A DNA stretch of 64,000 bases from Streptomyces sp. ERV7 (GTDB lineage Bacteria; Actinomycetota; Actinomycetes; Streptomycetales; Streptomycetaceae). The notes under the pieces were generated by a model, which ran no database searches, was not told the DNA's origin, and worked only from the letters and a program-made list of their open reading frames with translations. Positions within the stretch are counted from its first letter, which is position 1. Every line of letters starts with the position of its first letter. This document shows positions 33,215 through 42,804 of the stretch, piece by piece. The stretch covers positions 186,001 through 250,000 of the forward strand of contig NZ_LYOY01000029.1 of assembly GCF_001653515.1 (NCBI RefSeq). Reading direction: 5' to 3'. The translations under genes and the position numbers were made by a program.

Positions 33215-34291
33215 CAGCCCGTACACCCGCCGGGCGTTCCCCGCCCCGATCATCGCGGCGACCCGCTCCGCGTCCGTACGCGCCCACGCGCCGTCGGCCA
33301 CCCAGGTGCCCAGCACCCGGCCCAGCGCGTGGGTGAACAGCCGCGCGCCCACCACGTGCAGCTCGGGCAGCCCGCGCGCGCCGCTGGAGTAGAGCAGCTT
33401 CCCGAACGGCGCCAGCTCCAGGAGCTCCGCCAGGACGTCGGCGGCCCGCGCCCCCGTACGCACCAGGGCCGGCCCCACGTCCGCGTACACATGCGGGAAG
33501 ACGCTCGCCAGATGGGCGGCCTGGCGGTGGTACGGATAGCCGTGCAGCAGCACCAGGTCCGTGCCGAGGCCGTTGGTCGCGGCGGCGAAGGCGGCCAGCC
33601 CGGTCGCGTCGTCCATGCCGAGCCGCAGCTGGAGCGGCCGCCCCGAGGCGACCGCGCTCCACAGCAGGTGCCGCAGCAGCACGGGGTCCTCCAGCGGCTC
33701 CTGGATGCGGCGCCGGGTGAGCCAGCGGCCCGCCGCCCCGCGCACCTCGCCGGGTCCGGGCGGGTCCGGGTCGAGGCACTGGCGGACGGCCGTGACGGAG
33801 ATGAAGGCGACGGCGGAGGCGGCCGCGGTGTGCACGGCCTCGGCGAGGTTGGCGAGGAAGGCGTCGACGGTGCCCGAGGTGTCGGCGACCTGCTCGGCGA
33901 GGAGTTCGAGCCGGACGATCTCATGGGCGTCGGCGGCCCCGGCGGCGGCCAGCTCGCCCGGCCCGGTCAGATCGCCCGGCGGGCCGGTGTCGACCAGATA
34001 GGTGGAGACGCCGGAGCCGCGCAGCAGCCGCCGGACGGTCTCCAGGACGCCCAGTTCGCGCCGGCGGGCGAGATAGCGGGCCGGGGCGCAGTGCGCCTCC
34101 AGACCCAGCAGCGGCGGGCACCAGCGGCGCACCGCGAAGCCGGTCTGGGTGTCGAAGAAGGTGGTGCCGGGGGCGGGCGGGGCGCCGGTCCTGCCGAGCT
34201 GCGTCTCGAACGTACCGAGCCCCAGCTCGGTGCGGAGCACCCCGTGGCAGTACTGGTCCACCAGGTCCGGCTGCGGCACGGCGTCGATCAT
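33188..34291 (-). CDS. Amidohydrolase family protein (FluG-like)
   Basis: A 367-residue TIM-barrel protein of the amidohydrolase family, similar to the N-terminal half of FluG-type proteins. Segments include an early VDQYCHGVLR (family position of the first metal His), VVFISVTAV and RHLLWSAVASGRPLQL, LVLLHGYPYHRQAAHLASVFPHVYADVG, and SSGARGLPELH near the end. Some catalytic metal ligands are not obvious, so activity is uncertain. ATG 34291 begins the family-like sequence. It converges on ctaA with a 27-base overlap. Confidence 0.78.
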   Translation of the reverse strand: MIDAVPQPDLVDQYCHGVLRTELGLGTFETQLGRTGAPPAPGTTFFDTQTGFAVRRWCPPLLGLEAHCAPARYLARRRELGVLETVRRLLRGSGVSTYLVDTGPPGDLTGPGELAAAGAADAHEIVRLELLAEQVADTSGTVDAFLANLAEAVHTAAASAVAFISVTAVRQCLDPDPPGPGEVRGAAGRWLTRRRIQEPLEDPVLLRHLLWSAVASGRPLQLRLGMDDATGLAAFAAATNGLGTDLVLLHGYPYHRQAAHLASVFPHVYADVGPALVRTGARAADVLAELLELAPFGKLLYSSGARGLPELHVVGARLFTHALGRVLGTWVADGAWARTDAERVAAMIGAGNARRVYGLSGAGERRV

Positions 34292-34362
34292 CCGGGGCTC
34301 CCTGGGTGGTGTGCTTCCACCTCACTAACGGGTGAGCCCCGGATGAGTGTTGCTGTTGCCGT

Positions 34363-34704
34363 TCAGCCGTTCTTAGGACCGCCGAGCTGGATCCCGGCCA
34401 TCCGGCTCCACTCGTACCGTCCGGTCTTCACCTTGGCCGCGAACTCGCCGTCGAAGTCCTCGTGGACGGTGATCCCGGCCTTCTCGACCGCGCTCAGCGC
34501 GACGGCGTGGCTGGGGGCCACCAGGTCGCCCCAGCCGCCGTCCTCGCCGACCAGCACGATCCGCGCGCCGCGCCGGCCGAGGTACGCCACCTGGCCCTCG
34601 GCGCCGCCGTGCTCCTTGGCGAAGTGGCCGATCTGCTTGGCGAGGCGCGCCGCCCGCCGCTGGGCCTTGGCGGCCTGCTTCTCGTCAACCTGGGTTTCTG
34701 CCAT
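34363..34704 (-). CDS. Conserved small protein of unknown function
   Basis: A 113-residue soluble protein. The N-terminus is a Lys/Arg/Ala-rich helix (EKQAAKAQRRAARLAKQIGHF), and the rest is compact: QVAYLGRRGARIVLVGEDGGWGDLVAP, then VEKAGITVHEDFDGEFAAKV. No enzyme motif is visible. ATG 34704 was chosen because the upstream in-frame residues are not protein-like. It lies downstream of ctaB on the same strand, but the ctaB terminator stands between them. Position next to heme genes is not evidence of a heme role. Confidence 0.65.
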   Translation of the reverse strand: MAETQVDEKQAAKAQRRAARLAKQIGHFAKEHGGAEGQVAYLGRRGARIVLVGEDGGWGDLVAPSHAVALSAVEKAGITVHEDFDGEFAAKVKTGRYEWSRMAGIQLGGPKNG

Positions 34705-34738
34705 GTCCAGGATGCTACTCGCGAGTAGATCCAGATGC

Positions 34739-34780
34739 GACGGGAGGGCCCAGTGGCTTGTACCACTGGGCCCTCCCGTC
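34739..34780 (-). terminator. Terminator after ctaB
   Basis: A perfect 18-base stem, GACGGGAGGGCCCAGTGG at 34739-34756 and its complement at 34763-34780, with a 6-base loop. It begins 15 bases beyond the ctaB stop. Confidence 0.88.
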
Positions 34781-34794
34781 ACAAGAGCGGCTGA

Positions 34795-35742
34795 CTAGCG
34801 CAGGAACGGGTCCACCGCGACCGCCACGAACAGCAGCGACACATAGGTGATCGACCAGTGGAACAGGCGCATTTCCTTCAGCTTCGCGCCCGTCACGCCC
34901 GACTTGGCGCGGTTCTGGAGCCCGTGCGCCTCCCAGAGCCACCAGCCGCCGGAGACGAGCGCCACCGCCGTGTAGAACCAGCCGGTGTAGCCGAGCGGGG
35001 TCAGCAGCAGCGAGACGGCGACCATCACCCAGCTGTAGGCGACGATCTGGCGCGCCACGACCCGGTTGGAGGCGATGACCGGCAGCATCGGGACGCCCAC
35101 GCGCGCGTAGTCGTCCTTCACCTTCATCGACAGCGGCCAGTAGTGCGGCGGCGTCCAGAAGAAGATGACCAGGAAGAGGATGACGGCGGCCCACGACATC
35201 GAGTTCGTGACGGCCGACCAGCCGATGAGGACCGGCATACAGCCCGCGATGCCGCCCCAGACGATGTTCTGCGCGGTACGGCGCTTGAGGATCATCGTGT
35301 AGACGACCACGTAGAAGAGCAGCGCACCGAGGGACAGCGCGGCGGACAGCCAGTTGACGAGCAGTCCGAACCACAGCGTCGAGACGACCGCGAGAGTGAT
35401 GCCGAAGGCCAGGCACTCGCGCGGCGAGACCATCCCGGTCACCAGCGGCCGCTGCGAGGTGCGGTCCATCAGGGCGTCGATGTCGCGGTCGATGTACATG
35501 TTCAGCGCGTTGGCGCCGCCTGCGGAGAGATAGCCGCCGATGGTGGTGGTGAGCACCAGCCAGAGTGACGGCACGCCCTGCTCGGCCAGGAACATCACCG
35601 GAATGGTGGTGATGAGGAGCAGTTCGATGATCCGCGGCTTGGTCAGTGCCACGAACGCCTTGACGCGGGCCCCGAACGGCCGATGGGCCCCCGGGCTGGG
35701 AGTCAAGACGACCCCTGCGGGTCGGGACTCGACGGCCGTCAC
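34795..35742 (-). CDS. ctaB: Protoheme IX farnesyltransferase (heme O synthase) CtaB
   Basis: A membrane prenyltransferase of about 315 residues with eight to nine spans. It adds farnesyl to heme B to give heme O, the substrate of CtaA. The Asp-rich prenyl-binding motif is visible as [20 protein letters not shown], and the second as [18 protein letters not shown]. The start is GTG 35742, with AGGGG 5 bases upstream; GTG 35748, two codons earlier, is also possible. A very long in-frame extension runs upstream across tkt in the opposite sense and was rejected. A strong terminator follows. Confidence 0.93.
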   Translation of the reverse strand: MTAVESRPAGVVLTPSPGAHRPFGARVKAFVALTKPRIIELLLITTIPVMFLAEQGVPSLWLVLTTTIGGYLSAGGANALNMYIDRDIDALMDRTSQRPLVTGMVSPRECLAFGITLAVVSTLWFGLLVNWLSAALSLGALLFYVVVYTMILKRRTAQNIVWGGIAGCMPVLIGWSAVTNSMSWAAVILFLVIFFWTPPHYWPLSMKVKDDYARVGVPMLPVIASNRVVARQIVAYSWVMVAVSLLLTPLGYTGWFYTAVALVSGGWWLWEAHGLQNRAKSGVTGAKLKEMRLFHWSITYVSLLFVAVAVDPFLR

Positions 35743-35748
35743 GCACAC

Positions 35749-36078
35749 CCCTGACAGAGAATTCCCAGCAAGTCCCGGGGCAATCGGTCGGATGGGCCCG
35801 GACGTTCCGGGCAGGAGAGCCCGGCGAAGACTTGCGCGTACCACGCCACTGTAGACGTTGCCCATACGCCGCCCTTCGCGGGGGTGGGCTCGTGTTGGGG
35901 CCGGGTCGCGAAGACTACGCCGTGAGGCGGAAGTGACCGCTCTTGGGCACTCTGGAGGTGTGTGTCCCAACCGGTGGGCAGTCGAAAAAATGAGCGTTCC
36001 GGCGGGGGTAGGCTCGACAGCGCCCGGTGCGCCCACAGTCACCGGGAACGAACATGTGGAGAGGAGCCCTGACTCAGG
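35749..36078. other. Divergent promoter region between ctaB and tkt
   Basis: About 330 bases between two divergent operons. Short frames exist on both strands but none has a convincing start or product. It should contain the promoters of ctaB and of the pentose phosphate operon. I found no clear palindrome. Confidence 0.5.
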
Positions 36079-38181
36079 GTGAGCACCAAGCCGACCACCA
36101 CAGACCTTGAGTGGACCGAACTGGACCAGCGGGCCGTAGACACCGGCCGCGTTCTGGCCGCGGATGCTGTACAGAAGGTCGGCAACGGCCATCCTGGTAC
36201 GGCGATGAGCCTGTCCCCGGCCGCGTACACCCTCTTCCAGAAGGTGATGCGCCACGACCCGGCGGACGCCGACTGGACCGGGCGCGACCGCTTCGTCCTT
36301 TCCGCGGGCCACTCGTCCCTCACGCTCTACATCCAGCTCTACCTGGCCGGGTACGGCCTGGAGCTGGACGATCTGAAGGCCTTCCGCACCTGGGGCTCCA
36401 AGACCCCGGGCCACCCGGAGTACGGCCACACCACCGGCGTGGAGACCACCACCGGCCCGCTGGGCCAGGGTGTCGCCAACGCCGTGGGCATGGCGATGGC
36501 CGCCCGCTACGAGCGCGGTCTGTTCGACCCGGAGGCGGCCCCCGGCACCTCCCCGTTCGACCACTTCGTCTACGCGATCGCCGGCGACGGCTGCCTCCAG
36601 GAGGGCATCTCCGCCGAGGCGTCCTCGATGGCCGGTCACCAGAAGCTGGGCAACCTGGTCCTGCTCTGGGACGACAACCACATCTCCATCGAGGGCGACA
36701 CCGAGACCGCCGTGTCCGAGGACACGCTGAAGCGGTACGAGGCGTACGGCTGGCACGTCCAGCGCGTGGCCCCGCAGGAGAACGGCGACCTCGACCCGCA
36801 GGCGCTGTTCGAGGCGCTGGAGGCCGCCAAGGCCGAGACCGGGCGCCCGTCCTTCATCGCGATGCGCTCGATCATCGCCTGGCCCGCCCCGCACGCGCAG
36901 AACACCGAGGCCGCGCACGGCTCGGCGCTCGGCGACGACGAGGTGGCGGCCACCAAGCGCGTCATGGGCTTCGACCCGGAGAAGACCTTCGAGGTCGCCG
37001 ACGAGGTCATCGCGCACACCCGCGGCGCCCTGGACCGCGGCCGTGAGGCCCGGGGTGAGTGGGAGAAGTCGTTCGCCGCGTGGCGTACCGCCAACCCGCG
37101 GCGCGCCGCCGAGTTCGACCGCGTCAACGCGGGCGAGCTGCCCGAGGGCTGGGAGGAGAAGCTCCCGGTCTTCGAGTCCGGCAAGGGCGTCGCCACCCGC
37201 GCCGCCTCCGGCAAGGTCCTGCAGGCGCTGGGCTCGGTCATCCCCGAGCTGTGGGGCGGCTCCGCCGACCTCGCGGGCTCGAACAACACGACGATCGACA
37301 AGACCTCGTCGTTCCTGCCCGAGGGCAACCCACTGCCGGAGGCCGACCCGTACGGCCGCACGATCCACTACGGCATCCGCGAGCACTCGATGGCCGCCGA
37401 GATGAACGGCATCGCGCTGCACGGCAACACCCGTATCTACGGCGGCACCTTCCTGGTGTTCTCCGACTACATGCGCAACGCGGTGCGCCTGTCGGCCCTG
37501 ATGCACCTGCCGGTGACGTACGTGTGGACGCACGACTCCATCGGTCTGGGCGAGGACGGCCCGACCCACCAGCCGGTCGAGCACCTGGCCTCGCTGCGCG
37601 CGATCCCGGGTCTGAACGTGGTCCGCCCGGCGGACGCCAACGAGACCGCGATCGTCTGGCGCGAGATCCTCAAGCGGTACACCAAGGTGTTCGGCAAGGG
37701 CGCCCCGCACGGCCTGGTGCTGACCCGTCAGGGCGTGCCGACGTACGAGCCCAACGAGGACGCGGCCAAGGGCGGTTACGTGCTCTTCGACGCCACGGGC
37801 CCCTCGGGCGAGACCGCTGAGGCGCAGGTCGTCCTCATCGGCACCGGTTCCGAGGTCCAGCTCGCCGTCGGGGCGCGCGAGGAGCTCCAGGCGGCCGGTG
37901 TGCCGACCCGGGTCGTCTCGATGCCGTCCGTCGAGTGGTTCGAGGAGCAGGACCAGGCGTACAAGGACAGCGTCCTGCCGCCGTCGGTCAAGGCGCGGGT
38001 CGCGGTCGAGGCCGGTATCGGCCTGACCTGGCACCGGTACGTGGGCGACGCGGGCCGCATCGTCTCGCTGGAGCACTTCGGTGCCTCCGCCGACGGCAAG
38101 GTGCTCTTCCGCGAGTTCGGCTTCACCGCCGAGAACGTGGCCGCAGCCGCCCGGGAATCTCTCGCCGCCGCCGCGCGCTGA
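36079..38181 (+). CDS. tkt: Transketolase
   Basis: A 700-residue thiamine-diphosphate enzyme that moves two-carbon units between sugar phosphates in the non-oxidative pentose phosphate pathway. It has the full family length. The N-terminal region shows [13 protein letters not shown], the cofactor-binding [15 protein letters not shown]...DDNHI segment near 170-200, and the Pyr domain shows [15 protein letters not shown] and [20 protein letters not shown]. It heads tkt-tal-zwf-opcA-pgl. The start is GTG 36079; the Shine-Dalgarno match is poor (GAGGAG lies about 14 bases upstream). Confidence 0.96.
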   Translation: MSTKPTTTDLEWTELDQRAVDTGRVLAADAVQKVGNGHPGTAMSLSPAAYTLFQKVMRHDPADADWTGRDRFVLSAGHSSLTLYIQLYLAGYGLELDDLKAFRTWGSKTPGHPEYGHTTGVETTTGPLGQGVANAVGMAMAARYERGLFDPEAAPGTSPFDHFVYAIAGDGCLQEGISAEASSMAGHQKLGNLVLLWDDNHISIEGDTETAVSEDTLKRYEAYGWHVQRVAPQENGDLDPQALFEALEAAKAETGRPSFIAMRSIIAWPAPHAQNTEAAHGSALGDDEVAATKRVMGFDPEKTFEVADEVIAHTRGALDRGREARGEWEKSFAAWRTANPRRAAEFDRVNAGELPEGWEEKLPVFESGKGVATRAASGKVLQALGSVIPELWGGSADLAGSNNTTIDKTSSFLPEGNPLPEADPYGRTIHYGIREHSMAAEMNGIALHGNTRIYGGTFLVFSDYMRNAVRLSALMHLPVTYVWTHDSIGLGEDGPTHQPVEHLASLRAIPGLNVVRPADANETAIVWREILKRYTKVFGKGAPHGLVLTRQGVPTYEPNEDAAKGGYVLFDATGPSGETAEAQVVLIGTGSEVQLAVGAREELQAAGVPTRVVSMPSVEWFEEQDQAYKDSVLPPSVKARVAVEAGIGLTWHRYVGDAGRIVSLEHFGASADGKVLFREFGFTAENVAAAARESLAAAAR

Positions 38182-38216
38182 CGCCGGTATACGAACTAGT
38201 AGGAGATGCATTTCTC

Positions 38217-39335
38217 ATGACAGACGCACTCAAGCGCCTCTCCGACGAAGGCGTCGCGATCTGGCTCGACGACCTGTCGCGCAAGCGGATCACCTCGGGC
38301 AACCTCGCCGAGCTGATCGACCAGCAGCACGTCGTGGGCGTCACGACCAACCCGTCGATCTTCCAGAAGGCGATCTCCTCGGGTGACGGCTACGAGCAGC
38401 AGCTCGCCGACCTCGCCGCTCGCAAGGTCACCGTCGAAGAGGCCATCCGCATGATCACGACGGCGGACGTGAGGGACGCCGCCGACATCCTGCGCCCGGT
38501 CTTCGACGCGACCGAGGGCCAGGACGGCCGGGTCTCCATCGAGGTCGACCCGCGCCTGGCGCACCACACCAAGGCGACGGTCGCCGAGGCCAAGCAGCTC
38601 GCCTGGCTGGTGGACCGGCCGAACACGCTCATCAAGATCCCGGCGACCAAGGCGGGCCTGCCCGCGATCACCGAGGTCATCGGCAAGGGCATCAGCGTCA
38701 ACGTCACGCTGATCTTCTCCCTCGCCCGCTACCGCGAGGTCATGGACGCCTACCTGGCCGGCCTGGAGAAGGCCAAGGAGCGCGGCCTGGATCTTGCGAA
38801 GATCCACTCCGTGGCGTCCTTCTTCGTGTCCCGCGTGGACACCGAGATCGACAAGCGGATCGACGCGCTGGGCACGGACGAGGCCAAGGCCGCCCGCGGC
38901 AAGGCCGGTCTGGCCAACGCCCGTCTCGCGTACGAGGCGTACGAGGAGGTCTTCTCCTCGGACCGCTGGACCGCGCTGGACAAGGCGCACGCCAACAAGC
39001 AGCGCCCGCTGTGGGCCTCGACCGGCGTGAAGGACAAGGCGTACAAGGACACCCTGTACGTCGACGACCTGGTCGCCCCCAACACGGTGAACACCATGCC
39101 GGAGGCCACCCTGGAGGCGGCCGCCGACCACGGGCAGATCACCGGCGACACCGTCTCGGGCACCTACGAGCAGGCCCGCGCCGAGCTCGACGCCGTCGAG
39201 AAGCTGGGGATCTCGTACGACGAGGTCGTGCAGCTCCTGGAGGACGAGGGCGTCGAGAAGTTCGAGGCGGCCTGGAACGACCTGCTCAAGTCGACCGAGG
39301 CGGAGCTGGCGCGCCTCGCACCCTCGGAGGCGTAG
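38217..39335 (+). CDS. tal: Transaldolase
   Basis: A 372-residue class I aldolase that transfers a dihydroxyacetone unit in the non-oxidative pentose phosphate pathway. The Schiff-base lysine is Lys140 in [15 protein letters not shown], and [13 protein letters not shown] near 41-53 is the phosphate-binding segment. A second family signature is [13 protein letters not shown]. It follows tkt by 35 bases with AGGAG upstream of ATG 38217, and precedes zwf by 3 bases. Its length fits the long actinobacterial form. Confidence 0.96.
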   Translation: MTDALKRLSDEGVAIWLDDLSRKRITSGNLAELIDQQHVVGVTTNPSIFQKAISSGDGYEQQLADLAARKVTVEEAIRMITTADVRDAADILRPVFDATEGQDGRVSIEVDPRLAHHTKATVAEAKQLAWLVDRPNTLIKIPATKAGLPAITEVIGKGISVNVTLIFSLARYREVMDAYLAGLEKAKERGLDLAKIHSVASFFVSRVDTEIDKRIDALGTDEAKAARGKAGLANARLAYEAYEEVFSSDRWTALDKAHANKQRPLWASTGVKDKAYKDTLYVDDLVAPNTVNTMPEATLEAAADHGQITGDTVSGTYEQARAELDAVEKLGISYDEVVQLLEDEGVEKFEAAWNDLLKSTEAELARLAPSEA

Positions 39336-39338
39336 AAC

Positions 39339-40862
39339 TTGTCAAGCAGCAATCCGCTGCGTGACGCCGCAGACCGACGGCTCCCGCGTATCGCGGGGCC
39401 GTCGGGCCTGGTGATCTTTGGCGTCACGGGCGATTTGTCCCGTAAAAAGCTGATGCCCGCTGTCTATGACCTCGCCAACCGCGGTCTGCTTCCGCCGGGC
39501 TTCTCACTGATCGGCTTCGCCCGCCGCGAGTGGCAGGACGAGGACTTCGCGCAGGAGGTGCACGACGCCGTCAAGGCGCACGCGCGGACCCCCTTCCGCG
39601 AGGAGGTCTGGCAGCAGCTCATCCAGGGCATGCGCTTCGTCCAGGGCGACTTCGACGACGACAACGCCTTCGAGCAGCTGAAGTCGACCATCGCCGAGCT
39701 CGACAAGGCGCAGGGCACCGGCGGAAACTTCGCCTTCTACCTCTCGGTGCCGCCGAAGTTCTTCCCCCAGGTCGTCCAGCAGCTCAAGAAGCACGGGCTC
39801 GCCGACCAGAAGGACGGCTCCTGGCGCCGCGCGGTCATCGAGAAGCCCTTCGGCCACGACCTGATCTCCGCCCAGGAGCTCAACCAGGTCGTCCACGAGG
39901 TCTTCCCGCCGGACGAGGTCTTCCGGATCGACCACTACCTCGGCAAGGAGACCGTCCAGAACATCCTGGCGCTCCGCTTCGCCAACACCATGTTCGAGCC
40001 GCTCTGGAACCGGTCGTACGTCGACCACGTCCAGATCACCATGGCCGAGGACATCGGCATCGGCGGCCGGGCCGGGTACTACGACGGCATCGGCGCGGCC
40101 CGTGACGTCATCCAGAACCACCTCCTCCAGCTGCTCGCGCTGACCGCGATGGAGGAGCCCGCCTCCTTCGACGCGGATGCGCTCGCGGCCGAGAAGACCA
40201 AGGTCCTGGGCGCCGTACGGCTGCCGAAGGACCTGGGCGCCAACGCGGTGCGCGGCCAGTACGCGGCCGGGTGGCAGGGCGGCGAGAAGGCCGTCGGCTA
40301 CCTCCAGGAGGACGGGATCGACCCCAAGTCGAAGACCGACACCTACGCCGCCGTGAAGCTGGAGATCGACAACCGCCGCTGGGCGGGCGTCCCCTTCTAT
40401 CTGCGCACCGGCAAGCGCCTGGGCCGCCGGGTCACCGAGATCGCGGTGGTCTTCCAGCGCGCCCCGCACTCCCCGTTCGACCACACGGCGACCGAGGAGC
40501 TGGGGCAGAACGCGCTGGTCATCCGGGTCCAGCCGGACGAGGGCGTGACCGTGCGGTTCGGCTCCAAGGTGCCGGGCACCTCCATGGAGGTCCGGGACGT
40601 GTCGATGGACTTCGCCTACGGCGAGTCCTTCACCGAGTCCAGCCCCGAGGCGTACGAGCGGCTCATCCTCGACGTCCTGCTCGGCGACTCCAACCTCTTC
40701 CCCCGCTTGGAGGAGGTCGAGCTGTCCTGGCGGATCCTCGACCCGATCGAGCAGTACTGGGACGCCCACGGCAAGCCCGCGCAGTACGCGTCGGGCACCT
40801 GGGGCCCGGTCGAGGCGGACGAAATGCTCGCACGAGACGGACGGAGCTGGCGCCGGCCATGA
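39339..40862 (+). CDS. zwf: Glucose-6-phosphate dehydrogenase
   Basis: A 507-residue NADP-linked dehydrogenase that opens the oxidative pentose phosphate pathway. FGVTGDLSRKKLMPA (27-41) is the nucleotide-binding motif, and RIDHYLGKE (196-204) holds the catalytic His and substrate contacts. The start is TTG 39339, rare for this genome, with GGAGG at good spacing. It ends in an ATGA overlap with opcA, whose product assembles or activates the enzyme. Supply of NADPH for antibiotic and lipid synthesis is the known role of the pathway. Confidence 0.96.
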   Translation: MSSSNPLRDAADRRLPRIAGPSGLVIFGVTGDLSRKKLMPAVYDLANRGLLPPGFSLIGFARREWQDEDFAQEVHDAVKAHARTPFREEVWQQLIQGMRFVQGDFDDDNAFEQLKSTIAELDKAQGTGGNFAFYLSVPPKFFPQVVQQLKKHGLADQKDGSWRRAVIEKPFGHDLISAQELNQVVHEVFPPDEVFRIDHYLGKETVQNILALRFANTMFEPLWNRSYVDHVQITMAEDIGIGGRAGYYDGIGAARDVIQNHLLQLLALTAMEEPASFDADALAAEKTKVLGAVRLPKDLGANAVRGQYAAGWQGGEKAVGYLQEDGIDPKSKTDTYAAVKLEIDNRRWAGVPFYLRTGKRLGRRVTEIAVVFQRAPHSPFDHTATEELGQNALVIRVQPDEGVTVRFGSKVPGTSMEVRDVSMDFAYGESFTESSPEAYERLILDVLLGDSNLFPRLEEVELSWRILDPIEQYWDAHGKPAQYASGTWGPVEADEMLARDGRSWRRP

Positions 40863-41941
40863 AGATCGACCTTACGGACACCACGGCCAGCAAGATCAAC
40901 AAGGCGCTCGTCCAGGGCCGCCGCGCCGTCGGCACCCCCGCCGTCGGCATGGTCCTGACCCTGGTCATCGTCACCGACGAGGAGAACGCGTACGACGCGC
41001 TCCGCGCCGCGAGCGACGCCTCGCGCGAGCACCCCTCGCGCACCCTGGTGGTCATCAAGCGGGTCTCGCGCTCGCCGCGCGACCGCACCCAGTCGCGCCT
41101 GGACGCCGAGGTGCGGGTCGGCGCGGACGCGGGCACCGGTGAGACGGTCGTCCTGCGGCTGTACGGCGAGGTGGTCAACCACGCCCAGTCGGTGGTGCTG
41201 CCGCTGCTGCTGCCGGACGCTCCGGTCGTCGTCTGGTGGCCGGTGAACTCGCCGATCGACCCGGCCAACGACCCGCTGGGCGCCCTCGCCCAGCGCCGGG
41301 TCACCGACACCTACGCCGCCGAGCAGCCCATAGAGGAGCTGACCGGCCGCGCCGACACCTACACCCCGGGCGACACCGACCTGTCGTGGACCCGCATCAC
41401 GCCCTGGCGCTCGATGCTGGCCGCGGCGCTCGACCAGGTGTCGTGCAAGGTGACCTCGGTCGAGGTGGAGGGCGAGGAGTTCAACCCGAGCTGCGAGCTG
41501 CTCGCCATGTGGCTCGCGGACCGGCTGGACGTGCCGGTGAAGCGCTCGCAGTCCTCGGGCCCCGGCCTGACCGCCGTACGGATGGAGACGGACTGCGGTC
41601 CGATCGTCCTGGACCGCGCCGACGGCTCGCTGGCCACGCTCTCGATCCAGGGCCAGCCGGACCGCGCGGTGGCGCTCAAGCGGCGCGAGACGGCCGAGCT
41701 GATCGCCGAGGAGCTGCGGCGCCTCGACCCGGACGACACCTACGCCTCCGCGCTGCGGTACGGCGTGGACCGGCTCGGCGAGCCGGCCCAGGAGAAGGCC
41801 CCGGCCGCCTCCGCGACCGCCGGCGCCGCGTCCAAGGGCGCGGACAGCGCCGACGGCTCGGACGCTTCGGATGTTTCGGGCGCTTCGGACGCCAAGCCCG
41901 CCGCGAAGAAGGCTCCGGCCAAGAAGGCGGCGGCCAAGTGA
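40859..41941 (+). CDS. opcA: Glucose-6-phosphate dehydrogenase assembly protein OpcA
   Basis: A 360-residue actinobacterial partner of G6PDH. In cyanobacteria and actinobacteria OpcA is needed for full Zwf activity. The body ends near residue 305 with a conserved DRLGEPAQEK region. The last 50 or so residues are low complexity: Ala/Ser/Asp repeats (ADGSDASDVSGASDA) and a basic PAAKKAPAKKAAAK tail, which is not clearly part of the fold. ATG 40859 overlaps the zwf stop, and the stop overlaps the pgl start, so the three are coupled. Confidence 0.93.
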   Translation: MKIDLTDTTASKINKALVQGRRAVGTPAVGMVLTLVIVTDEENAYDALRAASDASREHPSRTLVVIKRVSRSPRDRTQSRLDAEVRVGADAGTGETVVLRLYGEVVNHAQSVVLPLLLPDAPVVVWWPVNSPIDPANDPLGALAQRRVTDTYAAEQPIEELTGRADTYTPGDTDLSWTRITPWRSMLAAALDQVSCKVTSVEVEGEEFNPSCELLAMWLADRLDVPVKRSQSSGPGLTAVRMETDCGPIVLDRADGSLATLSIQGQPDRAVALKRRETAELIAEELRRLDPDDTYASALRYGVDRLGEPAQEKAPAASATAGAASKGADSADGSDASDVSGASDAKPAAKKAPAKKAAAK

Positions 41942-42720
41942 GTACCCCTCAGCTCGTCGTCCACCGCGACAAGGAGCTGATGGCGCAGGCCGCGGCGGCC
42001 CGGCTGATCACGAAGATCGTGGACTCCCAGGCCGCACGCGGCTCGGCGTCCGTGGTCCTCACCGGCGGCCGCAACGGCAACGGGCTGCTCGCCGCCCTCG
42101 CCTCCTCCCCGGCCCGGGACGCGATCGACTGGTCGCGGCTCGACCTGTGGTGGGGTGACGAGCGGTTCCTGCCCGAGGGCGACCCGGAGCGCAATGTCAC
42201 CCAGGCCAGGGCGGCGCTGCTCGACGCGGTGCCGGTCGACCCGAAGCGGGTGCACGCGATGCCCGCCTCGGACGGCCCGCACGGCAAGGACGTCGACGCC
42301 GCCGCGGCCGCCTACGCCGAGGAGCTGGCCGCCGCGGCCGGCCCCGAGGACCACGGTGACGTGCCGACGTTCGACGTGCTGATGCTGGGGGTCGGCCCCG
42401 ACACCCATGTGGCCTCGCTCTTCCCGGAGCTGCCCGCGGTGCGCGAGACCGAGCGGACGGTGGTCGGGGTGCACGGCGCGCCCAAGCCGCCGCCGGTGCG
42501 GGTCTCGATGACACTGCCCGCGATCCGGGCGGCCCGTGAGGTATGGCTGCTCGCGGCGGGCGAGGACAAGGCGCAGGCCGCGGCCATCGCCCTGTCCGGC
42601 GCGGGCGAGGTGCAGGCGCCGGCCGCCGGTGCCTACGGCCGTGGCCGCACGCTGTGGCTGCTCGACTCGGCGGCCGCGTCCCGGCTGCCGCGCGCGCTGT
42701 ATCCGCCGGCGTCGCCCTGA
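41938..42720 (+). CDS. pgl: 6-phosphogluconolactonase
   Basis: A 260-residue lactonase that hydrolyses 6-phosphogluconolactone after Zwf. Family segments are VVLTGGRNGNGLL near 40-52, DLWWGDERFLPEGDPERN near 68-85 and LMLGVGPDTHVASLFPE near 145-161, which holds the catalytic residues of the NagB-like fold. The start is GTG 41938, overlapping the opcA stop (GTGA). It closes the operon and is followed by a strong terminator. Confidence 0.95.
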   Translation: MSTPQLVVHRDKELMAQAAAARLITKIVDSQAARGSASVVLTGGRNGNGLLAALASSPARDAIDWSRLDLWWGDERFLPEGDPERNVTQARAALLDAVPVDPKRVHAMPASDGPHGKDVDAAAAAYAEELAAAAGPEDHGDVPTFDVLMLGVGPDTHVASLFPELPAVRETERTVVGVHGAPKPPPVRVSMTLPAIRAAREVWLLAAGEDKAQAAAIALSGAGEVQAPAAGAYGRGRTLWLLDSAAASRLPRALYPPASP

Positions 42721-42741
42721 CATCGGCGCCGCCGACGCGGA

Positions 42742-42775
42742 CGGGCCCGGTCCACCTCCTGGTGGACCGGGCCCG
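42742..42775 (+). terminator. Terminator of the pentose phosphate operon
   Basis: CGGGCCCGGTCCACC (42742-42756) pairs perfectly with 42761-42775 around a TCCT loop and is followed by a short T-rich stretch. It ends tkt-tal-zwf-opcA-pgl. Confidence 0.9.
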
Positions 42776-42804
42776 CTGTTTCTCTCCCGCGGCGGTGGCG
42801 GGCG

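Noticed and set aside
34795..38211. A minus-strand extension of ctaB to more than 1,100 codons
   Set aside because: The extra part lies antisense to tkt and has no family resemblance. ctaB is complete from 35742 or 35748.
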